From the NCBI GenBank assembly GCA_018240785.1, contig JAFEFC010000016.1:62001-126000 (forward strand): DNA of 64,000 nucleotides. Direction: 5' to 3'. Of the stretch, positions 47,321 through 56,092 are shown one piece after another; position 1 is the first letter of the stretch, and each line of letters begins with the position of its first letter. The notes under the pieces are model-generated. The model was given only the letters and a program-made list of their open reading frames with translations. It was not told the DNA's origin and did no database searches. A program made the position numbers and the translations under genes. This DNA is from Pseudomonadota bacterium. Its GTDB lineage: Bacteria > Pseudomonadota > Gammaproteobacteria > Burkholderiales > Rhodocyclaceae.

Positions 47321-48021
47321 TTCCGGTCTCCTTCGCGGTCGCCGCCGCCCTCACCCATCTGCTGGTGCCTGAGGTCGTGCGGGTGCAGGTTGTCGCCCAT
47401 GTCGTAGGGGTTAGCGTCGACCGGCAGATGTTCTTCATCGATTCCGTCGACGTGGCCATGGTCGTGATGCGGCAGCTCGCCGCTGCGGATGAAGCCGACC
47501 ATCACCTGCAGGAAGCGGAAGCACATCAGGTAGGAGCCGAAGGGAATCGCCGCATACACCATCCAGGTCGGCCACTCGAGGTCGGGCGTGGTCGGCCCCT
47601 CGTACAGGTCGCCGGTGTCGAGGCCCAGCCAGGTGAAGATCTGGTAGTGCGCGCCGTTCTCATACACGAAGGTCGCGCCCAGCGTGCCGACGATGCCGGT
47701 GAACAGCGCGCCCGCCGCCAGGCCGATGACGATGAACTTGGCCCGATTGCGTTCCGAGAGCCGGTTGATGAGCACGTCGACCCCGACGTGGATGCCGGTG
47801 CGCACGCCATAGGCGGCGCCGAACTTGGCCATCCACACGAACATGATGATGGTCAGTTCCTGCGCCCAGCCCAGGTTGATGCCCAGCAGCCAGTCCTGCA
47901 GCAGCGGGATATCCAGACCGGATCCGTAGCGATGCACCACCGACACGAAGATGATCAGCGTTGCCGCGCCCATGAGGAAGGTGATCAGCCATTCCTCCAG
48001 GTGATCGAGAAATCTCAGCAT
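47317..48021 (-). CDS. dctQ: TRAP dicarboxylate transporter, small permease subunit
   Basis: A 234-residue four-helix membrane protein (helices near 12-32, 52-72, 98-118 and 160-185) of the DctQ family, with WAQELTIIMFVWMAKFGAAYGVRTGIHV-type central segment. The C-terminal 45 residues are His/Asp-rich (HHDHGHVDG, NLHPHDLRH), an unusual tail that could bind metal. It is 73 bases after dctP. Confidence 0.92.
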   Translation of the reverse strand: MLRFLDHLEEWLITFLMGAATLIIFVSVVHRYGSGLDIPLLQDWLLGINLGWAQELTIIMFVWMAKFGAAYGVRTGIHVGVDVLINRLSERNRAKFIVIGLAAGALFTGIVGTLGATFVYENGAHYQIFTWLGLDTGDLYEGPTTPDLEWPTWMVYAAIPFGSYLMCFRFLQVMVGFIRSGELPHHDHGHVDGIDEEHLPVDANPYDMGDNLHPHDLRHQQMGEGGGDREGDRK

Positions 48022-48094
48022 GAAAGCCTCCTGCGAAGAAACGCCCGCACGTGCACAGGCAATCGGCGGGCGTCGAGCGGAGTGGCGCGAAGAA

Positions 48095-49102
48095 TCAGAG
48101 CCGCGATGGATCGAAGCCGGTTTCCTTGTAGATGGACTGGATCAGCTCGGCGCCGATGCGCGACTCCATCTTCTTGTGCACCGGCACCAGTGCCTTCTTG
48201 AACGCCAGGCGCTCGGCGTCGGTGAGCTTGGTGACCTGGGTCTTGCCCGAGGCACGAACGGCTTCCAGCGCCTTGTCGTTCTCGTCCTTGGCGATCTTGT
48301 TGGCGTACTCGGTGGATTCCTGCATTGCCTTCTCGAGCTGGGTGCGCACATTGGCCGGAAGGCCGTCCCAGAACTTCTTGTTGGTGATCACCGCATAACC
48401 CAGATAACCGTGATCGGTCAGGGTCAGATACTTCTGCACCTCGTGCATCTTCTGCGTGTAGAGGTTGGAGATCGGGTTCTCGGTACCGTCGACCACGCCC
48501 GTCTGCAGCGCCTGGTAAACCTCGGAGAAGGCCATCACCTGCGGCAGTGCCTTCAGCTCGCGCATCTGCTCCTCGAGCACCTTGGACGACTGGATGCGCA
48601 TCTTCTTGCCCTTCAGATCCTCCGGCGTCCTGATCGGCGTGTTGGCGGAGAAGGACTTGAAGCCGTTGTCCCAGTAGGCCAGTCCCTTGATGCCCTTGCC
48701 TTCGAGCTTGGTGAAGAGCTGCCTGCCCACCGCGCCGTAGGTCACCTTGTGCAGATCGTCGTAGCCGTCGAAGATGTAGGGCAGGTCGAACACCTCGAAC
48801 TCCTTCACGCCCAGCGGGCCGAACTTGGCGAGCGACGGCGCGAGCAACTGCACGGCACCCAGTTGCAACGCCTCCAGCTCTTCCTTGTCCTTGTACAGCG
48901 TGCTGTTCGGATAAACCTCGACCTTGACTGCGCCAGCGGTGTATTTTTCCGCGAGCTCCTTGAACTTCTCGGCGCCCTTGCCCTTGGGCGTGTCGTTGGC
49001 CACCACGTGGCTGAACTTGATCACGATGGGCTCGGCCGCCACGGCTGCCGCCGACAACCCCACCGCGATCAGGCCAACCAAAAGTGCGCGAATCTTCATC
49101 AT
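48095..49102 (-). CDS. dctP: TRAP dicarboxylate transporter, substrate-binding protein
   Basis: A 335-residue periplasmic binding protein. The signal peptide ends at about residue 22 (SAAAVAA-EP). The DctP core follows, with IKFSHVVANDTPKG near the mature start, RIQSSKVLEEQM with the substrate-carboxylate Arg, and EVYQALQTGVVDGTENP. Succinate, fumarate and malate are the usual ligands. The ATG at 49102 follows GGAGGAGG; it is the first gene of dctPQM, divergent from the two-component genes. Confidence 0.95.
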   Translation of the reverse strand: MMKIRALLVGLIAVGLSAAAVAAEPIVIKFSHVVANDTPKGKGAEKFKELAEKYTAGAVKVEVYPNSTLYKDKEELEALQLGAVQLLAPSLAKFGPLGVKEFEVFDLPYIFDGYDDLHKVTYGAVGRQLFTKLEGKGIKGLAYWDNGFKSFSANTPIRTPEDLKGKKMRIQSSKVLEEQMRELKALPQVMAFSEVYQALQTGVVDGTENPISNLYTQKMHEVQKYLTLTDHGYLGYAVITNKKFWDGLPANVRTQLEKAMQESTEYANKIAKDENDKALEAVRASGKTQVTKLTDAERLAFKKALVPVHKKMESRIGAELIQSIYKETGFDPSRL

Positions 49103-49263
49103 GATGCCTCCTCCGTCATTGCAGGCGTTTGCCTCATTGGTATTCCGCGCCCGCACCGGGAAAGGGATCACCGGGCAGCCGGGGAGCCGCACAGGGAGGG
49201 CGTTTGCGGGCGCTCCCGGCACGGCACGCGTCGAGTATCGGCCGCGCGCTTTGCGGCTGACTA

Positions 49264-49279
49264 TTGTGGACATCCACAA
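49264..49279. promoter_or_regulatory. Perfect palindrome, likely DctR operator
   Basis: TTGTGGA-CA-TCCACAA, seven-base perfect arms, in the 222-base divergent gap between dctP and the sensor kinase gene. It is 45 bases from the kinase ATG and 162 from dctP. Symmetry and place fit a binding site for the FixJ/NarL-type regulator encoded downstream; this assignment is inference. Confidence 0.55.
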
Positions 49280-49324
49280 CGCCAGCCGCGGCCCGCACGG
49301 CGCCCGCCACTGAGCCAGGCCGCG

Positions 49325-51295
49325 ATGGCGAACATTCCTGTCGAACCGCCCGCCCGCGCGCGCTGGCTCAGCCGTCTGCCCTACATCGCCCTCGCCCTGT
49401 TCCTCGGCGCGATCGCGGCGCTGGTTTGGCTGACGCGCCAGCACGATGCGGACGAACAGCAGGCGACGCTGATCAGCGACGTGCTGTGGATGGAACAGAA
49501 CCTGCGCTTCCAGCTCGAGCGCAACGAGACCAGCCTGCAGCAGCTCGGGCCCGAGCTTCTCGGCGGTGGCCCGCTCACACCGCCGATCGAGGCGCAACTG
49601 CGCAACCTGCTGAGCGCCGAGCGCGGGCTCGTCCGCGTCACCTGGCTGTCACCCGACCAACGCGTCGTCGGCGCCCTACCGCCACATGCCGGCGACGCCG
49701 GGACCTATGCCTCGCCGGCAGGTTCGACGGGGGCCCTGACCTTTGCCCTCGCACGCGGCGGCGAACAGCCGGTCTATGGCCCCGCCTACCGCGCGACCGA
49801 CGGCGACTACCGCTTCGAGGTGCATGTCCCGGTGTGGACCGATCACGGTCTGCGGGGGGTGGTCGTCGGCGTGTATTCGCTGCCCAAGCTGATCGTGCGC
49901 GAGCTGCCATGGTGGTTCGCGGAGCGCTACCGGGTCGCCGTGCTCGATGCCGATGGCCACGAAATCGCTGCCCGGTCGAAGATCTCGCCGGTGGCCGCGC
50001 AGGTCAGCTACACGACGCCGCTGGAACCGCCCGGCCAGGGCCTCACCCTGCAGGTGACCGCCTACAGGACCGAAGCGCGCTGGGTGACGATGCTGCTCGC
50101 CGGCGCGATCGTGCTCTTTGGCGTGATCATCGTGTGGAGCGTGTGGCAGTTGCGCCGCCAGCTTGCACGCCGCCAGGCGGCCGAAGCCGCGCTGCGCGAG
50201 GAATCCGCCTACCGCAAGGCGATGGAGGACTCGATGATCACCGGCATGCGCGCGCGTGACCGCGAGGGCCGGCTCACCTACGTGAATCCCGCGTTCTGCC
50301 AGATGACCGGCTACAGCGCGGATGAACTGCTCGGCCACAAGGCGCCGATGCCCTACTGGGACCCGGCGCACATCGAGCAGACCTACGAATTGCACCGGCA
50401 GATCCTCACCAGCGGGTCCGCGCCCGGGGGCACCGAAGTCCAGTTGCGGCGCAAGAACGGCGAAGTCCTCGACGTGCTCATCTTCGAGGCGCCGCTGATC
50501 GACGCACAGGGCCGCCACACCGGCTGGATGGGCTCGGTACTGGACATCACCGAGCGCAAGCGCGCGCGCGAGCTCGCCCGCCAGCAGCAGGAGCGCCTGC
50601 AGGCAACCTCGCGCCTGGTGACGATGGGCGAGATGGCCTCCACGCTGGCGCACGAGCTGAATCAGCCGCTCGCCGCGATTGCCAGCTACAACAGCGGCTG
50701 CATCAACCGCCTGAGGACGGCCGAACCCGACCGCGACGAACTGATCGAGATCCACGAGAAGATCGGTCGCCAGGCGCGGCGCGCGGGCGAGATCATCCGC
50801 CGCGTGCACGATTTCGTGCGCCGCGCCGAACCCAAGCGCGAACCGCTGGACCTCAATGCGGTGATCCGCGACGCGGTGGGGCTGCTGGAAGCCGACACGC
50901 GCAAGCGCGGCATGCAGGTCGTCACCGAACTCGCGCCTGACCTACCGGCCGTCGAGGCCGACGCGGTGATGATCGAACAGGTCGTGGTGAACCTGGTGCG
51001 AAACGGCATGGATGCGATGCAGGCCGCCGCCGCCGAGCGCCCGATCATCCGCATCGGCACCCGCTCGGACGGCAAGCATGTCACCATCCGCGTTGCCGAC
51101 CGCGGGCCCGGCATCGCGCCCGAGACCGCCGAACGGCTGTTCCAGCCCTTCTACACGACCAAGGCCGAGGGCATGGGCATGGGCCTCAACATCTGCCGCT
51201 CGATTGCCGAATTGCACCATGGCCGCCTGAGCTTCGAGCCGAATCCCGAGGGCGGCACCATCTTCATCCTCACGCTTCCCGTGGAGCCCGCATGA
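49325..51295 (+). CDS. dctS: Membrane sensor histidine kinase, DctS-like
   Basis: A 656-residue sensor. The first membrane helix is at about 18-38, a periplasmic sensing domain at about 40-255 and the second helix at about 257-280. A PAS domain (about 295-410, FCQMTGYSADELLGHKAP) follows, then a HisKA box with His443 (LAHELNQPLAAIASYN), and the HATPase has VNLVRNGMDAM, DRGPGIAPE and GMGMGL. It should sense external C4-dicarboxylates and phosphorylate the regulator encoded next. The frame is open far upstream over dctP; the ATG at 49325 is the first that gives a normal N-terminus. Confidence 0.92.
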   Translation: MANIPVEPPARARWLSRLPYIALALFLGAIAALVWLTRQHDADEQQATLISDVLWMEQNLRFQLERNETSLQQLGPELLGGGPLTPPIEAQLRNLLSAERGLVRVTWLSPDQRVVGALPPHAGDAGTYASPAGSTGALTFALARGGEQPVYGPAYRATDGDYRFEVHVPVWTDHGLRGVVVGVYSLPKLIVRELPWWFAERYRVAVLDADGHEIAARSKISPVAAQVSYTTPLEPPGQGLTLQVTAYRTEARWVTMLLAGAIVLFGVIIVWSVWQLRRQLARRQAAEAALREESAYRKAMEDSMITGMRARDREGRLTYVNPAFCQMTGYSADELLGHKAPMPYWDPAHIEQTYELHRQILTSGSAPGGTEVQLRRKNGEVLDVLIFEAPLIDAQGRHTGWMGSVLDITERKRARELARQQQERLQATSRLVTMGEMASTLAHELNQPLAAIASYNSGCINRLRTAEPDRDELIEIHEKIGRQARRAGEIIRRVHDFVRRAEPKREPLDLNAVIRDAVGLLEADTRKRGMQVVTELAPDLPAVEADAVMIEQVVVNLVRNGMDAMQAAAAERPIIRIGTRSDGKHVTIRVADRGPGIAPETAERLFQPFYTTKAEGMGMGLNICRSIAELHHGRLSFEPNPEGGTIFILTLPVEPA

Positions 51296-51897
51296 GCACC
51301 GCCATCGCCCACATCGTCGACGACGACGAGGCCATCCGCGACGCGCTCGCCTGGCTGTTCAAGACGCGCGACGTGCCCTGCCGGCCCTGGCCGGGCGGCG
51401 AGGAGTTCCTTGCCGAATGGCAACCCGACTGGCGCGGCTGCATCGTGCTCGACATCCGCATGGCGGGCATGAGCGGCCTGGAATGCTTCGACGCCCTGAA
51501 CGCGCGCGGCAACGCGATGCCGGTGATCTTCATCACCGGCCACGGCGACGTGCCGATGGCCGTGTCGGCACTGAAGAAAGGCGCGTTCGATTTCATCGAG
51601 AAGCCTTTCAACGACCTCGACCTCGCCGCACTCGTGGAGAAGGCCATCGCCCACGACAACGCGCGCCAACGCGCCACCGCCGACCGCGATACGATCGAGG
51701 CCCGCCTCGCGACGCTGAGCGCGCGCGAGCGCGAGGTCATGGAGCTGATCCTCGAGGGGCTCTACAACAAGGTCATCGCCGACCGCCTGTCCATCTCCAT
51801 GCGCACGGTGGAAGCACATCGCTCGCGGGTGTTCGAGAAGATGCAAGTGCGCTCGGCGGTGGAACTGGCGCAGATGCTCACCACGATGCGCGGTTGA
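51292..51897 (+). CDS. dctR: Response regulator, FixJ/NarL type, DctR-like
   Basis: A 201-residue regulator. The receiver domain (about 4-120) has acidic residues Asp10-Asp12, phospho-acceptor Asp54 (IVLDIRMAGMSGLE), Thr in FITGHGD and Lys in FIEKPF. A LuxR-type HTH (about 136-198, LSAREREVMELILEG) follows. It overlaps the kinase gene by four bases. It probably activates dctPQM through the palindrome at 49264-49279. Confidence 0.93.
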   Translation: MSTAIAHIVDDDEAIRDALAWLFKTRDVPCRPWPGGEEFLAEWQPDWRGCIVLDIRMAGMSGLECFDALNARGNAMPVIFITGHGDVPMAVSALKKGAFDFIEKPFNDLDLAALVEKAIAHDNARQRATADRDTIEARLATLSAREREVMELILEGLYNKVIADRLSISMRTVEAHRSRVFEKMQVRSAVELAQMLTTMRG

Positions 51898-51906
51898 GGC
51901 GGGCGC

Positions 51907-53250
51907 TCAGTTACGTTCGCGCCACACCGGCTGGATGCCGGACTCACCGGGCTTGCAGGCAAAATCGACCGCAACGCCGATGCCGCCGACCCACGCCGGG
52001 ACGCCGTCGATTTCCAGCACCGGCAAGCGTTCGCGCAGCCAGGCCGGAATGCCGGCCTCCTGGCACAGATTCTTGAGGCTGCGGCGCGGCCGGTCCCCCG
52101 CCAGGCGAAGATGCATGCCCGGCACGCGCGCGGCCACCCGCACGCTCGTCGCGCGCTCCAGCATCGCGCGCGAAAGCCCGCGGCCGACGCCAGGCTCGAA
52201 GTCGATCAGGCCGCCCGCCCACGGCAGGTGCGATTCGCCGCACCAGGACTGTGGCGCCGGGGCGCCGGCAGGCGCGGCGCGCTCAAGCCACACGCGTCCG
52301 CGATACACGCAGCAAGCGAACGCGCCGAAAGCAAGTCGCAGCGGCCGCTGCGCCTGCGTTGCGCGCAACTGGCGCAGCGCCTCGGCAAGCCGGCTGCGCG
52401 CCGGCGCTGCGACGCCGAGCTGCCGGATCTGCCAGCGCAGCAGGTTGGCAATGCGGGCATCGTCCAGGCGCAGCAGCGCCGCACAATCGAGCATCGCCCC
52501 CCCGCATGCCGCCTCGTCCTGTCGGGCGAGCTGATCGAGCAGACCCGCAGCCTCGTGGAAATGCTCCGCTGCGCGCGCCAGCGCCGGCACGGCGCCAGGG
52601 AAAGCCTGCTCGACAGCCGGGACGATGCGATGGCGGATGTCGTTACGGGCAAAACGGCGATCGACGTTGCTCTCGTCCTCGACCCAGGCAAGCGCGTGCG
52701 CTCGCGCCCAGGCTTCGATCTGCGCGCGTCGCAGACCGAGCAGCGGCCTCAGGCGCCCGGCACGTCCGGCCGACGGCAGCTCCACCGCCGCCATCGCCGC
52801 GGCGCCACGCACTCCCGCGCCGCGAAAGAGGCGGAACAGCAGGGTTTCGGCCTGATCGTCCTGATGATGGCCGAAGGCCAGCCAGTCGCAATCCATCTCC
52901 GCCAGCGCGGCATGGCGCGCTTCGCGCGCCGCCGCTTCGGTGCCCTGGGGGTGATCGCGCCGTACGTCGACGCGAAAGGAGACGAAGGGCACTTCCAGCC
53001 GTGCGCACAATTCACTGCAGAACGCGAGCCAGTCGTCGGCGTTCGCGCTTAGCCCGTGGTGGACGTGGGCCGCGCTGAGCACAAGACCCAGTTCGTGCCG
53101 CAACTCGCACAGGCGATGCAGCAGGACGACCGAATCGACACCGCCGGAAAGGCAGCAGCACACCCGGCAGCCGGCAGCCACGCCGGCCTGGGCCAGCACG
53201 CCGGCGACCGGATCGATCACGTCAGGCGGCCTGCTCCTTGAAGCGGCCAT
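51907..53250 (-). CDS. tilS: tRNA(Ile)-lysidine synthase
   Basis: A 447-residue (longest form) ATP-dependent enzyme that makes lysidine at C34 of tRNA-Ile(CAU). The PP-loop SGGVDS is at 35-40, [19 protein letters not shown] is the family core, and the C-terminal TilS domains are present. The start is uncertain: the ATG at 53250 overlaps accA by 29 bases, whereas a GTG at 53220 lies just after the accA stop and would fit the family as well. accA-tilS is a conserved pair in betaproteobacteria. Confidence 0.93.
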   Translation of the reverse strand: MAASRSRPPDVIDPVAGVLAQAGVAAGCRVCCCLSGGVDSVVLLHRLCELRHELGLVLSAAHVHHGLSANADDWLAFCSELCARLEVPFVSFRVDVRRDHPQGTEAAAREARHAALAEMDCDWLAFGHHQDDQAETLLFRLFRGAGVRGAAAMAAVELPSAGRAGRLRPLLGLRRAQIEAWARAHALAWVEDESNVDRRFARNDIRHRIVPAVEQAFPGAVPALARAAEHFHEAAGLLDQLARQDEAACGGAMLDCAALLRLDDARIANLLRWQIRQLGVAAPARSRLAEALRQLRATQAQRPLRLAFGAFACCVYRGRVWLERAAPAGAPAPQSWCGESHLPWAGGLIDFEPGVGRGLSRAMLERATSVRVAARVPGMHLRLAGDRPRRSLKNLCQEAGIPAWLRERLPVLEIDGVPAWVGGIGVAVDFACKPGESGIQPVWRERN

Positions 53251-54187
53251 AGCCCATCAGCTTGTCGATGCGCTGCGCGACCAGCTCGGCTGGCGACAGC
53301 GCATCCACCTGGCGCAGCGCCTCGGACAGCGCACGCTTGAGCGAGGCGGCCATGGCGCGGTGGTCACGGTGCGCGCCGCCCACCGGCTCATTGACGATCT
53401 TGTCGATGAGGCCGAGCGACTTCAGGCGCGCCGCGGTGATGCCCATCGTCTCGGCGGCCTCGGAGGCCTTGTCCGCGCTCTTCCACAGGATGGAGGCGCA
53501 GCCTTCGGGCGAGATCACGGAATAGGTCGAGTACTGCAGCATCAGCACCTGGTCGCCCACCGCGATGGCCAACGCGCCACCGGAACCGCCTTCACCGATG
53601 ATGGTGCAGATCAGCGGCACCTTCAGCTCGGCCATCAGATAAAGGCTGTGGCCGATGGCCTCGGACTGTCCGCGCTCCTCGGCGCCGATGCCGGGATAGG
53701 CGCCGGGCGTGTCGACGAAGGTAAACACCGGCAGGCCGAACTTCTCGGCCAGCTTCATCAGCCGCATCGCCTTTCGATAGCCCTCGGGTCGCGGCATGCC
53801 GAAATTGCGCGAGATCTTTTCCTTGGTGTCGCGCCCCTTCTGGTGGCCGATCACGACGCAGCTCTGGCCATTGAAACGCGCCAGCCCGCCGACGATGGCC
53901 TTGTCGTCGGCGTAGCTGCGGTCACCGTGCAGTTCGTCGAAGTCGGTGAACATGTGCTGCACGTAATCCAGCGTATAGGGGCGCTGCGGATGGCGCGCCA
54001 CCTGCGCGATCTGCCAGGGCGTGAGCTTGGCGTAAAGATCCTTGGTCAGTGACTGGCTCTTGGCCTCGAGTCGGTTGATTTCCTCGGAGATGTCGACCGC
54101 GGAGTCGTCCTGCACGAAGCGCAATTGCTCGATCTTGGCGTCGAGCTCGGCGATTGCCTGTTCGAAATCCAGAAAGGTGGTTTTCAT
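53222..54187 (-). CDS. accA: Acetyl-CoA carboxylase, carboxyltransferase subunit alpha
   Basis: A 321-residue AccA, which with AccD moves the carboxyl group from biotin to acetyl-CoA at the start of fatty acid synthesis. It begins [10 protein letters not shown] and carries [12 protein letters not shown], then [14 protein letters not shown]-like ([19 protein letters not shown]), [18 protein letters not shown] and [15 protein letters not shown]. The ATG at 54187 is the family start. Confidence 0.97.
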   Translation of the reverse strand: MKTTFLDFEQAIAELDAKIEQLRFVQDDSAVDISEEINRLEAKSQSLTKDLYAKLTPWQIAQVARHPQRPYTLDYVQHMFTDFDELHGDRSYADDKAIVGGLARFNGQSCVVIGHQKGRDTKEKISRNFGMPRPEGYRKAMRLMKLAEKFGLPVFTFVDTPGAYPGIGAEERGQSEAIGHSLYLMAELKVPLICTIIGEGGSGGALAIAVGDQVLMLQYSTYSVISPEGCASILWKSADKASEAAETMGITAARLKSLGLIDKIVNEPVGGAHRDHRAMAASLKRALSEALRQVDALSPAELVAQRIDKLMGYGRFKEQAA

Positions 54188-54374
54188 CCAGCCGTTCTCA
54201 GCGAAAAATGGCCGACATTGTACCGCGTGCAGCAGAAAAGCCATCGTTCATGCGGTAGCGGCGTTCCATGACGAGGATTTGCGCAAAGACGGATGACAGC
54301 GAACCTCATGTCGGGCATGATTTCTGCTGTCGAAACAAAAAGAAGGAGCAGCGGGGCCGAGTGCGCTCCGCGCC

Positions 54375-55706
54375 ATGGAAATAGTCGTCCTGATCGCGCT
54401 GATCATCGTCAATGGCGTGTTCGCCATGTCAGAAATTGCTCTCGTCACCGCACGCAGGGCCCGGCTCGCACGCCTCGCCGAAGACGGCGACGTGGCGGCC
54501 GCAGTAGCCATCAAGCTGGGTGAAGAGCCCACCCGCTTCCTCTCCACCATCCAGATCGGCATCACCTCGATCGGCATCCTCAACGGCATCGTCGGCGAGG
54601 CCGCCCTTGCCGCGCCGTTCGCGCGCTGGATGCAGCACCTCGGCATGGCCGAGGATCTCAGCGGTGTCGTCTCCACCGTGCTGGTCGTGATGGTGATCAC
54701 CTACGTGTCCATCGTCGTCGGCGAGCTGGTGCCCAAGCGCATCGGCCAGATCAACCCGGAAGGCATTGCCCGCCTGGTGGCGCGGCCGATGAACGCGCTG
54801 TCCATCGCGTCGCGCCCCTTCGTGCGGCTGCTGAGCTGGTCGACCGGCATGCTCCTCAAGCTGATGGGCAAGCGCGACGAGAGCGGCCCCAGCGTCACCG
54901 AGGAGGAGATCCACGCCCTGCTCGAGGAGGGCTCGGAAGCCGGCATCATCGAGAAGAGCGAGCACGAGATGGTGCGCAACGTGTTCCGTCTCGACGACCG
55001 GCAGATCGGCTCGCTGATGGTGCCGCGCTCGGATATCGTATGGCTCGACATCACCCGTCCTCTCGACGAGAACCTCGCGCGCATGGCCGAATCGAACCAT
55101 TCCCGCTTTCCGGTGTGCCGCGGCGGCCTCGACGAGATCCTCGGCATCATCTCCTCCAAGCAGCTCTTCAACCAGACGCTGAAGGGCGGCAAGGCAGACC
55201 TCACGCATCAGTTGCAGATGCCGGTGTTCGTGCCGGAATCGCTCACCGGCATGGAGCTGTTGGAGCAGTTCCGCGCCTCGAGCACGCATACGGTGTTCGT
55301 CATCGACGAGTACGGCGAGGTCCAGGGCATGGTGACGCTGCAGGACGTGCTCGAGGCCGTGACCGGCGAGTTTCAGCCGCACAGCCTGGAAGAAGCCTGG
55401 GCAGTGCAGCGCGAAGATGGCTCCTGGCTGCTGGACGGGCTGATCCCCGTTCCCGAGCTCAAGGACCGCCTGGGCCTGAAGACCGTGCCCGAGGAAGAAC
55501 GTGGCCGCTATCACACGCTTTCCGGCATGGTCATGTGGCTGCTCGGCCGCCTGCCGCACACTGGCGACATCACCGTGTGGGACGACTGGCGCCTGGAAGT
55601 GGTCGACCTCGACGGCAAGCGCATCGACAAGGTCCTCGCCAGCCGGGTGCCGCCTCCGCTCGAGCCCGAAGCCGGCAACGTACCGACCGAACACCCCGAC
55701 AACTGA
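54375..55706 (+). CDS. CNNM/CorC-type membrane protein with CBS domains
   Basis: A 443-residue protein of the hemolysin-C/CNNM family. The N-terminal DUF21 domain has about four helices (1-180; MEIVVLIALIIVNGVFAMSE is helix 1), with two CBS domains at about 205-325 (TEEEIHALLEEGSEAGII precedes them) and a C-terminal CorC/HlyC domain at about 345-425. Such proteins are linked to magnesium or cobalt export and resistance; the older hemolysin label is not supported. The ATG has no good ribosome site close by: AAGGAG lies 24 bases upstream. Confidence 0.88.
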   Translation: MEIVVLIALIIVNGVFAMSEIALVTARRARLARLAEDGDVAAAVAIKLGEEPTRFLSTIQIGITSIGILNGIVGEAALAAPFARWMQHLGMAEDLSGVVSTVLVVMVITYVSIVVGELVPKRIGQINPEGIARLVARPMNALSIASRPFVRLLSWSTGMLLKLMGKRDESGPSVTEEEIHALLEEGSEAGIIEKSEHEMVRNVFRLDDRQIGSLMVPRSDIVWLDITRPLDENLARMAESNHSRFPVCRGGLDEILGIISSKQLFNQTLKGGKADLTHQLQMPVFVPESLTGMELLEQFRASSTHTVFVIDEYGEVQGMVTLQDVLEAVTGEFQPHSLEEAWAVQREDGSWLLDGLIPVPELKDRLGLKTVPEEERGRYHTLSGMVMWLLGRLPHTGDITVWDDWRLEVVDLDGKRIDKVLASRVPPPLEPEAGNVPTEHPDN

Positions 55707-55725
55707 GCCTGCACGGCCGCAAGGC

Positions 55726-55810
55726 GTGCGCGCGAGATTGCGCGCACCCATCCGGCCTTGACGTCAGCATCACCGGCATGAGATGAAACTTTTGCCGATG
55801 TGCTGACGTC
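55726..55810. other. Two stem-loops in the 55707-56059 intergenic region
   Basis: GTGCGCGC and GCGCGCAC (55726-55747) form a short GC stem 20 bases after the CNNM stop, probably its terminator. GACGTCAGCA (55760-55769) and TGCTGACGTC (55801-55810) are ten-base perfect arms around a partly pairing 31-base middle. From 55811 to 56059 I see nothing convincing beyond scattered GC-rich repeats and a T-run at 56043-56049. Confidence 0.45.
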
Positions 55811-56059
55811 TGTCATCGGGGCTGCGCAGTGCGGCTGAAGGCTCGATCCGGGTGCGGCCGGCCTTCGCCACGTGCGATGGGCTGTGACCGGCCGCCATCG
55901 CTCCTCCACGCCCCGCGCGAAGGAGGCTTCGCCGCCAGCACCGCAGACGCCCCGCGCCCACGCCAGGGCGGACTCAGCGGCGCAGGCCCCGTGCCCCGCT
56001 GCGCGGTTGCGCCGCGCTGCATCCTGCGAGGCAAAGTCACGACTTTTTTGGGAGACCTG

Positions 56060-56092
56060 ATGCTGGATGACTGCGGAGTGATCGAAGCGTGA
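56060..56092 (+). CDS. 10-codon upstream ORF overlapping mrpA start
   Basis: ATG at 56060 with GGGAG five bases upstream encodes MLDDCGVIEA, and its TGA (56090-56092) overlaps the GTG start of mrpA (GTGA). The mrpA GTG has no strong ribosome site of its own, so translation of this leader probably delivers ribosomes to mrpA. A chance arrangement is possible. Confidence 0.45.
   Translation: MLDDCGVIEA

Noticed and set aside
45102-47459. 785-codon minus-strand frame spanning ndk, DedA and dctM
   Set aside because: It crosses several clear genes in the wrong frame and contains no recognisable domain.
48020-49324. Open plus-strand frame continuing upstream of the sensor kinase (1091 residues in all)
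   Set aside because: It is the antisense shadow of dctP; a membrane sensor with a standard N-terminus begins at 49325.
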